A model generated the notes under the pieces. It was not told where the DNA came from, did not search any database, and saw only the letters and a list, made by a program, of their open reading frames with translations. A program made the translations under genes and the position numbers. A stretch of 64,000 bases of DNA from Streptomyces sp. TS71-3. GTDB taxonomy: Bacteria > Actinomycetota > Actinomycetes > Streptomycetales > Streptomycetaceae. Shown piece after piece: positions 53,222 through 62,379 of the stretch. Each line of letters starts with the position of its first letter. Positions within the stretch are counted from its first letter, which is position 1. The DNA is taken from assembly GCF_018327685.1 (NCBI RefSeq), contig NZ_BNEL01000003.1, positions 620,001-684,000 of the forward strand, written 5' to 3'.

Positions 53222-53755
53222 TCAGTTCTCGTCGTCCGGCTTGTCGTCCGACGCGGAGTCGACGTCCTTCTCCAGGCCGAACTGCTCCACGAGCCAGCGG
53301 TCGAACTCGATCGCGGCCCGCACCCAGCTGACCGTGGACGACACGAAGTGCTCCAGGCTGACGCCCGTGCCGATCAGCATCTGGGCCTCGCCGATGAAGC
53401 GGACCGTGCCGTCGTCGTGCGTGTGGCTGTAGACCTTGGGCCACAGAGTGCGGCGGTTCCAGTCGTCGACCGCTTCCAGGAGCTGGGGCTTGTCCTCGAT
53501 CTTGTGCGGCCGGTCGTAGAACGTCCGGACCGAGAAGACCTGCTGCTCCTCCTCGCCGCGGAACATGAAGTACGTACGGAACTTCTCCCACGGCGCGGCG
53601 AGGTCGCCCTCCTCGTCGACGACGTACTTCAGCTCCATCTGGTCCAGGAGCTGCTTCACCAGGTCCTGATCCGGGATGACGGGCCCCGCCGGCCCCTGGG
53701 GCTGCGGCTCGGGCTTGCCCCCGAAGTTCGGAATCGAGGACGGGTCGATGGTCAC
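53222..53755 (-). CDS. YbjN domain protein
   Basis: The 177-residue product has a YbjN-like fold: DLVKQLLDQMELKYVVDEEG, WEKFRTYFMFRGEEEQQ, VDDWNRRTLWPKVYSHTHDD and VSSTVSWVRAAIEFDRWLVE. These proteins are thought to act as chaperone-like helpers in bacteria, without firm function. GTG 53753-53755 follows GAAGGGA and gives (V)TIDPSSIPNF; an ATG at 53794 in frame would add 13 residues. It lies upstream of clpB on the same strand. Confidence 0.85.
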   Translation of the reverse strand: MTIDPSSIPNFGGKPEPQPQGPAGPVIPDQDLVKQLLDQMELKYVVDEEGDLAAPWEKFRTYFMFRGEEEQQVFSVRTFYDRPHKIEDKPQLLEAVDDWNRRTLWPKVYSHTHDDGTVRFIGEAQMLIGTGVSLEHFVSSTVSWVRAAIEFDRWLVEQFGLEKDVDSASDDKPDDEN

Positions 53756-54060
53756 CGTGATTGTCCCTTCGTAGGTTCCGCCATCCTCCCCCATACGCGC
53801 CGGGTGCCCGCAACCCCCGCCCCCGGAACCGCCCGCGGTTCAGCTTTCAGCACAGGGCGCTGCGCTGCGCCGGCCACGTGACGGCGCGGCCCCGGCACCG
53901 CACACAGTAGGCGTCCGGCCACAGACCGTCCGAGGGGCCCCTCGGAAGGGGCGCGGGCGCCCCTGGCGGGGCGGGTGGGCCGGACACGGCAAGGGGTCGT
54001 CACCGTCCGAAGGGGGCAGATGCGATCGCATCCGGACCACCGGCCGGTGGATGGTTGCTC

Positions 54061-54079
54061 GCGCAGTTCCCCGCGCCCC
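54061..54079. repeat. Dispersed repeat, one forward core
   Basis: The core GCGCAGTTCCCCGCGCCCC is preceded by GGACCACCGGCCGGTGG. It lies downstream of the clpB 3' end in a 479-bp gap (53756-54234) that otherwise holds only a second-type repeat (54117-54162) and no gene. Confidence 0.85.
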
Positions 54080-54116
54080 TGAGAAGCCGGGGCTGCGCCC
54101 CGATCAGGGACCTGGT

Positions 54117-54162
54117 CACGCCCACGCGGCGGAGCCGCACATCGACACAGCTCCGCGCCCCT
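54117..54162. repeat. Second-type dispersed repeat, inverted copy
   Basis: This is the reverse of the 46-bp text at 29147-29192, with a few substitutions (CACGCCCACGCGGCGGAGCC, then GCACATCGACACAGCTCCGC, then GCCCCT). Confidence 0.75.
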
Positions 54163-54234
54163 CAAGTGGACCGGGGCGCAGCCCCGGGAGACACGCACCC
54201 CGGCGGGGACGCCGGGGCAAGGGAGACAGAGGGG

Positions 54235-56856
54235 TTACCCCTCTTTTCGGAGGCTCGTCCGCTCCCCCTTCTCGTACGCCCGCCCCACGAGCAGCCCGTC
54301 CCCGAACGCGTCGACCCTGACCGTGTCGCCGTCCTTGACCTCGCCGGACAGGATCTCCTTGGCGAGCCGGTCGCCGATGGCGGTCTGCACGAGGCGGCGC
54401 AGCGGGCGTGCGCCGTACGCCGGGTCGTTGCCCTCGTCGGCGAGCCAGACCAGCGCCTGGGGGGTGACCTCCAGCGTGAGGCGCCGCTCGGCGAGGCGTG
54501 CCGTGAGGCGGTCGATCTGGAGCTGGGCGATCCGGCCCAGCTCGTCCTTGTCGAGCGCCGAGAAGACCACCAGCTCGTCGAGCCGGTTGATGAACTCGGG
54601 CTTGAAGGACGCCCTGACGACCTCCAGGACCTGCTGCTTCTTCTCCTCCTCGCCGATCAACGGGTCCACCAGGAACTGGCTGCCGAGGTTGGAGGTGAGC
54701 ACCAGGATGGTGTTCCGGAAGTCGACCGTGCGGCCCTGGCCGTCGGTGAGCCGGCCGTCGTCGAGCACCTGGAGGAGGATGTCGAAGACCTCCGCGTGGG
54801 CCTTCTCCACCTCGTCCAGCAGGATGACCGAGTACGGCCGCCTGCGCACCGCCTCCGTGAGCTGGCCGCCCTCCTCGTAGCCGACGTATCCGGGCGGGGC
54901 GCCGACCAGGCGGGCGACGCTGTGCTTCTCGCTGTACTCGCTCATGTCGATGCGGACCATGGCCCGCTCGTCGTCGAAGAGGAAGTCCGCGAGGGCCTTC
55001 GCCAGCTCGGTCTTGCCGACGCCCGTCGGGCCGAGGAACAGGAACGATCCGGTGGGGCGGTCCGGGTCGGCGATGCCCGCGCGCGTGCGGCGCACCGCGT
55101 CGGAGACGGCGCGCACGGCCTCGCTCTGGCCGATCAGCCGCTTGCCGATCTCCTCCTCCATGCGCAGCAGCTTCTGCGTCTCGCCCTCCAGGAGGCGCCC
55201 CGCGGGGATGCCGGTCCAGGAGCCGACGACGTCCGCGATGTCGTCCGGGCCGACCTCCTCCTTGACCATCGTGTCGCGGGCGGCCTCCTCCTCGGCCTCG
55301 GACGCGGCCTCCAGGTCGCGCTCCAGGGTGGGGATCTCGCCGTACAGCAGCTTGGACGCCGTGTCGAAGTCGCCGTCGCGCTGGGCGCGCTCCGCCTGGC
55401 CGCGCAGCTCGTCGAGCTTCTCCTTGAGCTCGCCCACGCGGTTCAGGGACTGCTTCTCCTTCTCCCAACGGGCGGTCAGGTGCCGCAGCTCCTCCTCCTT
55501 GTCGGCGAGGTCGCGGCGGAGCCGCTCCAGGCGCTCCCGGCTGGCGGCGTCGGTGTCCTTGCCGATCGCCATCTCCTCCATGCGCAGCCGGTCGACGGCG
55601 CGCTGCAACTCGTCGATCTCGACGGGTGAGGAGTCGATCTCCATGCGGAGCCGGGACGCGGCCTCGTCCACCAGGTCGATGGCCTTGTCGGGCAGGAAGC
55701 GGGAGGTGATGTAGCGGTCGGAGAGGGTCGCGGAGGCCACCAGGGCGCTGTCCGCGATCTGCACCTTGTGGTGCGCCTCGTAGCGGCCCTTGAGGCCGCG
55801 CAGGATGGCGATGGTGTCGGCGACGGTCGGCTCGGCGACCAGCACCTGCTGGAAACGGCGCTCCAGGGCGGCGTCCTTCTCGATGCGCTCCCGGTACTCG
55901 TCCAGCGTGGTGGCGCCGACCATGCGCAGCTCTCCGCGGGCCAGCATGGGCTTGAGCATGTTCCCCGCGTCCATGGCGGAGTCGCCGCCCGCGCCCGCCC
56001 CGACGACCGTGTGCAGCTCGTCGATGAAGGTGATGATGCGGCCGTCGCTGTCCTTGATCTCGGCGAGCACGGCCTTCAGGCGCTCCTCGAACTCACCGCG
56101 GTACTTGGCGCCCGCGACCATCGCGCCCAGGTCCAGCGAGACCAGCCGCTTGTTCTTCAGCGACTCCGGCACGTCGCCCTTGACGATGCGCTGCGCGAGG
56201 CCCTCGACGACGGCGGTCTTGCCGACGCCGGGCTCGCCGATGAGCACCGGGTTGTTCTTGGTGCGCCGCGACAGCACCTGGACCACGCGGCGGATCTCCT
56301 GGTCACGGCCGATGACCGGGTCGAGCTTGCCCTCGCGGGCCGCGGCCGTGAAGTCCGTGCCGAACTTCTCCAGGGCCTTGTACTGACCCTCCGGGTCGGG
56401 TGTGGTCACCCGGCGTCCTCCCCTGTTGCGCTGGAACGCGTCCAGCAGCTTCTCCGCGCTGCCGCCGTGCCGGCGCAGTACGTCCCCCGCCTGGCCGCCC
56501 TTGGCGGCGATGCCGATGAGCAGGTGCTCCGTCGACAGGTAGTCGTCATCGAGCTCCTTGGCGCGCTCCGCCGCGTCGGCGATGACCGCCAGCATCTCGC
56601 GGTTCGGCTGCGGGGGCGCGACGGTGGAACCCGTGACGCTGGGCAGCGCGGCGAGGGCGCGCTCGGCGGCGGACCGCACGGCCGCGCGGTCCGCCTCGAC
56701 CGCGGCGAGCAGGTCGGTGACGTTCTCGTTGTCCTGGCCCTCCAGGAGGGCCAGCAGGAGGTGCACGGGAGTCAGGTCCGGGTGCCCGTCCGTGACGGCG
56801 CGCTGGGTGGCCGCACTGATCGCGTCCCGGCTTCTGTTCGTCAGCTCGGCGTCCAC
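54235..56856 (-). CDS. clpB: ATP-dependent chaperone ClpB
   Basis: The 873-residue disaggregase is complete: N-terminal repeat domain (1-145), first AAA+ module with Walker [10 protein letters not shown] and Walker B FIDELHTV, coiled middle domain (about 400-520, [20 protein letters not shown]), second AAA+ module with GPTGVGKTE and LLDEVEKAH, and the end [13 protein letters not shown]. It unfolds aggregates with DnaK. The start is GTG 56854-56856 after GAAGGAA. It is under HAIR-box control about 290 bp upstream. Confidence 0.97.
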   Translation of the reverse strand: MDAELTNRSRDAISAATQRAVTDGHPDLTPVHLLLALLEGQDNENVTDLLAAVEADRAAVRSAAERALAALPSVTGSTVAPPQPNREMLAVIADAAERAKELDDDYLSTEHLLIGIAAKGGQAGDVLRRHGGSAEKLLDAFQRNRGGRRVTTPDPEGQYKALEKFGTDFTAAAREGKLDPVIGRDQEIRRVVQVLSRRTKNNPVLIGEPGVGKTAVVEGLAQRIVKGDVPESLKNKRLVSLDLGAMVAGAKYRGEFEERLKAVLAEIKDSDGRIITFIDELHTVVGAGAGGDSAMDAGNMLKPMLARGELRMVGATTLDEYRERIEKDAALERRFQQVLVAEPTVADTIAILRGLKGRYEAHHKVQIADSALVASATLSDRYITSRFLPDKAIDLVDEAASRLRMEIDSSPVEIDELQRAVDRLRMEEMAIGKDTDAASRERLERLRRDLADKEEELRHLTARWEKEKQSLNRVGELKEKLDELRGQAERAQRDGDFDTASKLLYGEIPTLERDLEAASEAEEEAARDTMVKEEVGPDDIADVVGSWTGIPAGRLLEGETQKLLRMEEEIGKRLIGQSEAVRAVSDAVRRTRAGIADPDRPTGSFLFLGPTGVGKTELAKALADFLFDDERAMVRIDMSEYSEKHSVARLVGAPPGYVGYEEGGQLTEAVRRRPYSVILLDEVEKAHAEVFDILLQVLDDGRLTDGQGRTVDFRNTILVLTSNLGSQFLVDPLIGEEEKKQQVLEVVRASFKPEFINRLDELVVFSALDKDELGRIAQLQIDRLTARLAERRLTLEVTPQALVWLADEGNDPAYGARPLRRLVQTAIGDRLAKEILSGEVKDGDTVRVDAFGDGLLVGRAYEKGERTSLRKEG

Positions 56857-57146
56857 GTCTGGTGTTCCTTCCTCGCTTCTGACTCGGTCTTCTCGGTGTG
56901 ATCGGTGAGCTCTGCGTGCCCGGTGAGCTCGGTGCGCTCGGTTCTCTGGATGTGCTTGGCGTTTCCGGTCTCGTCGCCCGCTGGTGTCACTCTTGGTCGT
57001 CCTACTGGTCACTCTCGCGGCCGACGCCGCCCTCGGCACCCCCGGCGCCGCCGGATCATGTCACCGCGGCACCCGCTGCTCCGGCGGCCCCGGGCCGGCC
57101 CCCCGGCCACCCCTGCCGACTTTCTGACTCGCATAGCGTACACAAA

Positions 57147-57167
57147 GTTGAGTCTATTCCACTCAAG
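57147..57167 (-). promoter_or_regulatory. HAIR box (HspR operator) of clpB
   Basis: On the minus strand the site reads CTTGAGT-N7-ACTCAAC against the consensus CTTGAGT-N7-ACTCAAG. It lies 290 bp upstream of clpB, near the start of the divergent PPOX gene. The hspR gene lies at the right end of this window, so the regulator is encoded here too. The long clpB leader (56857-57140) has no other visible element. Confidence 0.88.
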
Positions 57168-57226
57168 AGTGTGAGAGGAGGGGGCGGCGCCCAGTCCGTG
57201 CACATCTGTGGATAACTTTCCGGAGC

Positions 57227-57655
57227 ATGGCTTCCCACCGGCGCGACCCGCGCGCCCCCTCGGCGCCGTACCTCGCCTTCTGGCGCGAACGGCGCTTGTG
57301 CACCCTGACGACCCTGCGCCCCGACGGCACCCCCCATGTAGTGCCCGTCGGAGCGACGTACGACCCCGAGGCGGGCCTGGCCCGGGTGATCGCCTCCGGG
57401 GACAGCGCGAAAGTACGGCACGTGCGCGCGTGGGCGGAACGCGAGGACGGCGGCGGTGGCGCGGCGGTCGCCGTCTGCCAGTTCCAGGGGCGGCTGTGGG
57501 CCACCCTGGAGGGCCTCGCGGTGGTCCGTACGGAACCGGAGCTGATCGCCGACGCGGAGCGGCGCTACGAGGAGCGGTACGGCCGCACCCCGCGCCCGAA
57601 CCCGCGCCGCGTCCTCATCGAGATCAGCCTCACGACGGCCCTGGGCAACACCTGA
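57227..57655 (+). CDS. PPOX/F420-type flavin-binding split-barrel protein
   Basis: This 142-residue split-barrel protein starts MASHRRDPRAPSAPYLAFWRERRL and continues with LTTLRPDGTPHVVPVGATYD, AVCQFQGRLWATLEGLAVV and EERYGRTPRPNPRRVLIEI. It fits the pyridoxamine-5'-phosphate-oxidase-like group that often binds F420 in actinobacteria. Substrate and cofactor are not decided. It is divergent from clpB, sharing the HAIR region, so heat-shock control is possible. Confidence 0.85.
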   Translation: MASHRRDPRAPSAPYLAFWRERRLCTLTTLRPDGTPHVVPVGATYDPEAGLARVIASGDSAKVRHVRAWAEREDGGGGAAVAVCQFQGRLWATLEGLAVVRTEPELIADAERRYEERYGRTPRPNPRRVLIEISLTTALGNT

Positions 57656-57780
57656 CCGCCCCCCGGCCGGGGCGCTACCGGCGTCGGCGTCCGGCAACCA
57701 CCCACCTGCCGGTGGTCCGGACACGGCAGAGGCTGCCCCTTTCGGAGAGTGGCGATCTGACGCTGTCGTCGTGGTTGCTC

Positions 57781-57890
57781 GCGCGGTTCCCCGCGCCGCC
57801 TTAAATGCGGGGCTAAGCCCCGTTCTGCGGCTTCGCCGCATGGGCTGTCGGGGCGCAGCCCCGCTTCTTAAGGGGCGCGGGGAACCGCGC
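57781..57890. repeat. Inverted pair of variant dispersed cores
   Basis: A forward variant core (57781-57799, GCGCGGTTCCCCGCGCCGCC) and a reverse variant (57872-57890, GGGGCGCGGGGAACCGCGC) face each other between the convergent PPOX and Rieske-like genes. The pair shares the A-to-G change in the core, which suggests co-evolution of the two arms. The gap 57656-58114 holds no gene. Confidence 0.85.
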
Positions 57891-58114
57891 GAGCAACCAC
57901 CCACGACCGGATGGTCCGGACACGGCAGAACCACCCCTCCGAGACGGCCCCACGGCCCGAAGGGCAGACGGACGCACCCCGAACAACCCGCACCCCTCCC
58001 CGGCCCGCCAAGCCGCCAGGCAAAACTGCAGCGGCGCCACCGTGTCTCAGGTCCACGGTGACGCCGCTGCGGGGGGGAAGTGCCTGCGCGATCTGTTACG
58101 ACGGGGGAACCGCG

Positions 58115-58453
58115 TCAGGCACTGCGGGGGGTGGCGGAGATGGTCTTGGGTACTCCAGCTGCCTCGGGGTCGATGGGCTGGCGGTCACGCTGGTCGAGAT
58201 TGACGAAGATCATTCCGTAGCGGACAGCGCACCGCACGGGCTTCGGCGCCCCGCGCGGGCGGCGCAGGCACCTGTAGGCCCTTATGTCGTCGTCACCGTC
58301 ACGGGCCACGACGACCGGTTCACCGAACAACGTCACCATCAGCGAGTCGCCAGGGTGGGGGATGGCCGTGACGAGGTCGATGAAGTGCCATCCGGAGCGG
58401 TAGGCCGTCGCCATCTCGCGCCGGAAGGAACGGTCGTCGGGAGGGGTGGTCAT
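58115..58453 (-). CDS. Rieske-like protein lacking iron-sulfur ligands
   Basis: The 112-residue product follows the N-terminal fold of Rieske oxygenase domains (AYRSGWHFIDLVTAIPHPGD, SLMVTLFGEPVVVARDGDDD, YGMIFVNLDQRD). The part that should carry the Cys-His / Cys-His cluster ligands is shortened to RCLRRPRGAPKPVRCAVR: only two Cys remain and there is no His. It cannot bind a normal [2Fe-2S] cluster. ATG 58453 overlaps the stop of the repeat-peptide gene by 4 bases (ATGA), so the two products are made together. Confidence 0.72.
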   Translation of the reverse strand: MTTPPDDRSFRREMATAYRSGWHFIDLVTAIPHPGDSLMVTLFGEPVVVARDGDDDIRAYRCLRRPRGAPKPVRCAVRYGMIFVNLDQRDRQPIDPEAAGVPKTISATPRSA

Positions 58454-58788
58454 GCCTTCACCGAGCCAACGGAGTTGCCCCAACCCGTGTCCGCAGGGGT
58501 CGCCATGCGGTTACCCCAGCCCGTGTCGGCCGGGACCGCCCGGACGAGCGTGCCCCAACCGGTATCAGCGGGGACGGCACCGCGCTGAGCGACACCCCAG
58601 CCCGTGTCACCGGAACCACCCTGCACAGACGAACCCCAGCCGGTGTCGCCGGCCACCGTCCGCTCCATGCCCACGGTGTCCTGCGCCGGGGACTCGACCT
58701 GGGCCGCAACCACACCACTGAGTGCTCCAAAAGCCACGACCGTGGAGAAAGCGGTCGCAAGTACTCCGCGAAGCAATCTCGTGTACAT
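58450..58788 (-). CDS. Secreted peptide with five DTGWG repeats
   Basis: This 112-residue protein has a signal peptide (MYTRLLR, hydrophobic GVLATAFSTVVAFGALSGVV, cleavage near Ala29-Gln30). The mature part carries five exact DTGWG motifs at residues 48-52, 61-65, 75-79, 88-92 and 100-104, spaced 12-14 residues. Each is preceded by Gly or Ala and followed by S, V, T or N. I know no family. It is coupled to the Rieske-like gene and divergent from a LuxR-type regulator. It could be a multi-core peptide precursor, a surface repeat peptide, or a signal; these are inferences. ATG 58788 gives a good signal peptide. Confidence 0.8.
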   Translation of the reverse strand: MYTRLLRGVLATAFSTVVAFGALSGVVAAQVESPAQDTVGMERTVAGDTGWGSSVQGGSGDTGWGVAQRGAVPADTGWGTLVRAVPADTGWGNRMATPADTGWGNSVGSVKA

Positions 58789-58803
58789 AGTCGGCTTCGT
58801 CCT

Positions 58804-58817
58804 CACTTGATGAAGTG
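58804..58817. promoter_or_regulatory. Palindrome CACTT-N4-AAGTG in the divergent gap
   Basis: A 5-4-5 inverted repeat lies 16 bases upstream of the repeat-peptide start, in the gap shared with the first LuxR-type regulator. A second, shorter palindrome GATGCATC is at 58875-58882. Either may be a regulator site. Confidence 0.45.
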
Positions 58818-58919
58818 TTCTCCCCCGGTGCAACAAGACGATGGCTCATTCAGGCACGTCAATGCCACAGGAGCGATGCATCATGTTCTTGCACGTTCAG
58901 GACCCTGGGGGGTGGAGAA

Positions 58920-59903
58920 TTGCCTATTACTTCCACAAAGCCGACACATCCCCACTCGCTGGCCGAACTGTGCGACGAGGGGGCGCAGCTCTACGCGAGC
59001 GCGCTCAGTGCCGGTCGCATCGCGAGGGCGGAGGTGACGGCCACGCCGTGCCTCCTTGACTTCGCCCTGCTGCAACCGGACCCTGACGACCCGAACTGGC
59101 TGCGGCCCGTCCCGCCTTCGGTGGCCCTGGCCCAGCGGCTCCACCCCCTGGAACGGGAGATCCTCGACAAGCGACGGCTGTCCATCGAACTGACCGAATC
59201 ATTCGAGCCATTTATGGCTCTGAGTGCCCAGACCCCCGCCCCCACCCACTCGATCACCGTCCTGGAGGGTCTGGACCGCATAAACGCTGCTCTGAACCTG
59301 GCCACCGCGGAGTGCCGCACGGAGGTGCTCACCGTGCAGCCCGGAGGCCGCCGCTCCGAGCACATACTGAATCAGGCCCTCGAGCGCGACCGCCCCTTGA
59401 CCAACCGCGGCGTCCGCATCCGCACGCTCTACCAGCACACTGTCCGGCACAGCCAGGGCACGATGGCCTACGTCGACCAGATGGCGGACGGCCTGGTGCA
59501 GATACGCACCCTGGAAGAGCTCATAGAGCGCCTGATCGTCTGCGATGAGACCGTGGCCTTCATCCCGGCGGGCGACCAGCCGGACTTCGCGCTGGAACTC
59601 CGCCACCCCGGCCTCGTCAGATACCTGGTCAAGGTCTTCGAGCAACTGTGGCGCCGCGGCGTCCCCCTCCTGGAGGAAGTCCCGTACGATCCCACGCCGG
59701 ACGGCATCACCGGCGTTCAGCGGACGATCGCCAAGCTCCTCATCGAGGGACACGTCGACGAGGCCATCGCCCGGCGCCTCGGCATGAACGTACGCACCTG
59801 CCGGGCGCACATAGCGAAGCTCGCGGCCGCCCTCGGCAGCGGCAGCCGGGCCCAGCTCGGATACCTCATCGCGCGATCGGGAATCCTGGAGACCGACCAG
59901 TGA
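58920..59903 (+). CDS. LuxR-type regulator with PLD-like sensor domain (paralogue 1)
   Basis: The 327-residue regulator is divergent from the repeat-peptide operon. It has an N-terminal region (LAELCDEGAQLYASALSAGR), a central fold shared with paralogue 2 (LTVQPGGRRSEHILNQALER, VRIRTLYQHTVRHSQGTMAY, LIVCDETVAFIPAG) and a C-terminal LuxR-type helix-turn-helix (AIARRLGMNVRTCRAHIAKL). TTG 58920 is chosen because it aligns with paralogue 2; its ribosome site GGAG is close (2 bases), so the start is uncertain. It probably controls the repeat-peptide genes. Confidence 0.78.
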   Translation: MPITSTKPTHPHSLAELCDEGAQLYASALSAGRIARAEVTATPCLLDFALLQPDPDDPNWLRPVPPSVALAQRLHPLEREILDKRRLSIELTESFEPFMALSAQTPAPTHSITVLEGLDRINAALNLATAECRTEVLTVQPGGRRSEHILNQALERDRPLTNRGVRIRTLYQHTVRHSQGTMAYVDQMADGLVQIRTLEELIERLIVCDETVAFIPAGDQPDFALELRHPGLVRYLVKVFEQLWRRGVPLLEEVPYDPTPDGITGVQRTIAKLLIEGHVDEAIARRLGMNVRTCRAHIAKLAAALGSGSRAQLGYLIARSGILETDQ

Positions 59904-60012
59904 TCCGGTGACCCTGGGCCGTTCGCGACCATCAGCACCTCGAAGGGACCGGAGAGGCGGCCCCGTACAGGACCGGCGACCGGCCCGTGGACTTCCGGCA
60001 GGAGGGCGGTCT

Positions 60013-60993
60013 GTGAGCCAGGAGAGCCATCCACACGCCGCGGACGAGCAGGTGTGCGCGGCTGGCATGGACCTCTATCGGCGCGCGCTCCGTGAGGGCC
60101 GTGTACCGCTCGTGGACGCCGGCGCCGCCCCCTGTGCCGTCGGCCTCGGCCTGCTCTACCCGGACGGCGAGGACACGCAGTGGCTGCGCCCCGTCGCCCC
60201 CTCCCTCGCCCTGCCCCGCCTGCTGCACACCGTCGAGGCCGACATCGAGCGCCGGCGGCGCGGCGAGGTCGCGCTCGCCGAGGCGTTTCAGCCACTCATG
60301 ACGATGCGCACCGAACACGCCCTCACGCAGGACCACGCCGTGATCAGCATCCTGCGGGGACACCAGCCGATCAACGAGGCGATCGACGAGGCCCGCTCCG
60401 AGTCGTCCGAGGAACTGCTCACCGTGCAGCCCGGCGGCCGGCGCCCGCCCACCCTGCTGAGATGGGTGCTCCCCACCGAACAGGCCCTGCTCGACCGCGG
60501 CGCCCGGATGCGCACCCTCTACCAGCACACCTCCCGGCACGCCCCAGCCGTCCTCGACCACTACGAGCAGCTCCACGGCGACGTGCAGGTGCGCACGCTG
60601 AACGAGGTCACCCAGCGGCTGGTGATGCTGGACCGCCGGGTGGCCTTCGTGCCCGCCAACTCCGACGGCACTGCCGCCTTCGTGATCCGCCATCCGGCGC
60701 TGATCTCGTTCCTGGCCACCACCTTCGAGCGCTTATGGGACCTCGCTACCCCCATGTGGCCCCGCCCCGCCCCGGAGGTCCCCGACGCGGGCGGCTTCAC
60801 CCGCCGGCAGCGCGCCATCGCCGCCCTGCTGATCGAGGGCCTCACGGACGACAAGATCGCCCTGCGTCTCGCGATGAACGTCCGCACCGTCCGCGTGCAC
60901 ATCGCCAAGCTCGCCGACATCCTCGGCACGTCGAGCCGGGCCCAACTCGGCTACCGGATCGGGCAGTCCGGAATCCTGGAGCAGGACGCGTAG
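60013..60993 (+). CDS. LuxR-type regulator with PLD-like sensor domain (paralogue 2)
   Basis: The 326-residue protein shares its whole length with the preceding regulator (CAAGMDLYRRALREGRVPLV, LTVQPGGRRPPTLLRWVLP, MRTLYQHTSRHAPAVLDHYE, VTQRLVMLDRRVAFVPAN, KIALRLAMNVRTVRVHIAKL). GTG 60013 follows AGGAGGG with 7-8 bases, a good ribosome site. It lies 109 bp after paralogue 1 on the same strand. Tandem regulators of the same type suggest a duplicated signal pathway, perhaps one for each signal. Confidence 0.85.
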   Translation: MSQESHPHAADEQVCAAGMDLYRRALREGRVPLVDAGAAPCAVGLGLLYPDGEDTQWLRPVAPSLALPRLLHTVEADIERRRRGEVALAEAFQPLMTMRTEHALTQDHAVISILRGHQPINEAIDEARSESSEELLTVQPGGRRPPTLLRWVLPTEQALLDRGARMRTLYQHTSRHAPAVLDHYEQLHGDVQVRTLNEVTQRLVMLDRRVAFVPANSDGTAAFVIRHPALISFLATTFERLWDLATPMWPRPAPEVPDAGGFTRRQRAIAALLIEGLTDDKIALRLAMNVRTVRVHIAKLADILGTSSRAQLGYRIGQSGILEQDA

Positions 60994-61487
60994 TGGTCCT
61001 GCGGTACACGCGAGCGGTACACGGGACCCCCGGTGTGCCGGAGTCACCCGATGCAGTGGCAACTGCGAAGACCCGTGGCGCACCCGCCCGTTCAGGCACT
61101 CCGGCCCCTCCCCGGCCGCGCCGGGCAGCCGCGTCCCGGGGCCGCGCCTTTCCGGTCCGCCCCCGGCCTCTCCGTGCAGGCAGGAGGCGGATGTTCCGGT
61201 TGTGCCGCCTGGGTCGACGAGTTGTGTACCGCGAGAGACCGCGCCTCCACTGCCGTGCACACCTTCCAGCTTCCCGGCCTGTCGGGCAGTGGGGCAAACG
61301 ACGACGTGGCAGGGTGTCGCCCGGCGTGGCGCGGTGCCCGGCCCACCGTCCACGCCGGGGGGTGGATTTCCGGTCCGACACCGAGGCGCATCCGGCGGCG
61401 TTTATTTTGTGCACGCCGTTTACACGGATCGGTGGACGGACTCCCCCGCCCCCGGGAAAACTCTGATCGACGGACAAGGAGTACCCC
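60994..61487. other. Intergenic region with AT-rich promoter-like stretch
   Basis: No gene is supported. GGTACACGCGAGCGGTACAC (61009-61028) is a direct repeat of GGTACACG-type units directly after the regulator. At 61397-61430 a low-GC stretch (GCGTTTATTTTGTGCACGCC) is likely the promoter region of the next XRE gene, whose ribosome site is AAGGAG before 61488. Confidence 0.5.
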
Positions 61488-62369
61488 GTGGGATTGCGCA
61501 GCACCATCAGCGAGCGCCAGCGACGTCTTGGTTTCGAGCTGAAACATCTACGTGAACAGGCCGGGTTGAGCGCCGCGGAGGCGTCGGAGCGGATCGGCAT
61601 GGGCCGCGCCCAGCTCAGCCAGATCGAAACGGCGAAGACCACGATCCTGACCGAGCGGCTCAGGGCCCTCTGCGAACTTTACGGTTGCACAGATAAGTCC
61701 TACGTGGATGCGCTGGTGGCGCTCTCGGAAGCCTCGGGTAAGGGCTGGTGGAGCGCGTACAAACGCTCCATGGTGACGGACGCCCTGAGCCTTGCCGAAC
61801 TGGAAGCAGACGCCCTGGAAGTGCGAATGCACCAGTCGCTCTTCATTCCCGGGCTCTTCCAGACGGCCGGGTACGCCCGGGCCATTTTCAACAGTCCGGG
61901 ACTCGGTTTCGACAATTTCGAGGCGCCTTTGCGGTTCCGTATGGAACGGCAGCGGATTCTCACCGACGAGAATGCGCCGCTGGTACGGGCCGTCATCCAC
62001 GAGGCCGCGCTACGGATACGGTTCGGCGGTGCGCAGGTGGTGCGCGAGCAACTCCTGCGGCTGGTCGAGCTCTCGAAGTTGCCGAACGTGACGATCCAGG
62101 TCTATCCGTTCAGCGCCCAGGCGTACGCGGCGATCAGTGGGAATTTCCTGCACATCATTCCCGGCAACGAGCGGCTGAGCACCGTGGCCCTGGAGCAGGC
62201 CATCGGTTACCAGTACCTCAGCGAGACGTTCCACCTCGAACGCTACAGCGCGATGTTCGATTTGCTGACCGAGAACGCCCTCGCCCCGATCAACGCGTCG
62301 TCGGCACCCGAGGCGCATTCGGCGAAGGACTCGCTCGCCCTTATCCAACACCTGCTTTACACGTTGTAG
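61488..62369 (+). CDS. XRE family regulator with DUF5753 domain (second locus)
   Basis: This 293-residue protein has a Cro/C1 helix-turn-helix (LGFELKHLREQAGLSAAEAS, GMGRAQLSQIETAK) and a DUF5753 domain (HQSLFIPGLFQTAGYARAIF, LPNVTIQVYPFSAQAYAAIS, YQYLSETFHLERY). It is the second WhiJ-like regulator of the window. GTG 61488 follows AAGGAG. The DUF397 gene starts 10 bases after its stop, so they are one operon. Confidence 0.92.
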   Translation: MGLRSTISERQRRLGFELKHLREQAGLSAAEASERIGMGRAQLSQIETAKTTILTERLRALCELYGCTDKSYVDALVALSEASGKGWWSAYKRSMVTDALSLAELEADALEVRMHQSLFIPGLFQTAGYARAIFNSPGLGFDNFEAPLRFRMERQRILTDENAPLVRAVIHEAALRIRFGGAQVVREQLLRLVELSKLPNVTIQVYPFSAQAYAAISGNFLHIIPGNERLSTVALEQAIGYQYLSETFHLERYSAMFDLLTENALAPINASSAPEAHSAKDSLALIQHLLYTL

Positions 62370-62379
62370 GAAGGACCAG

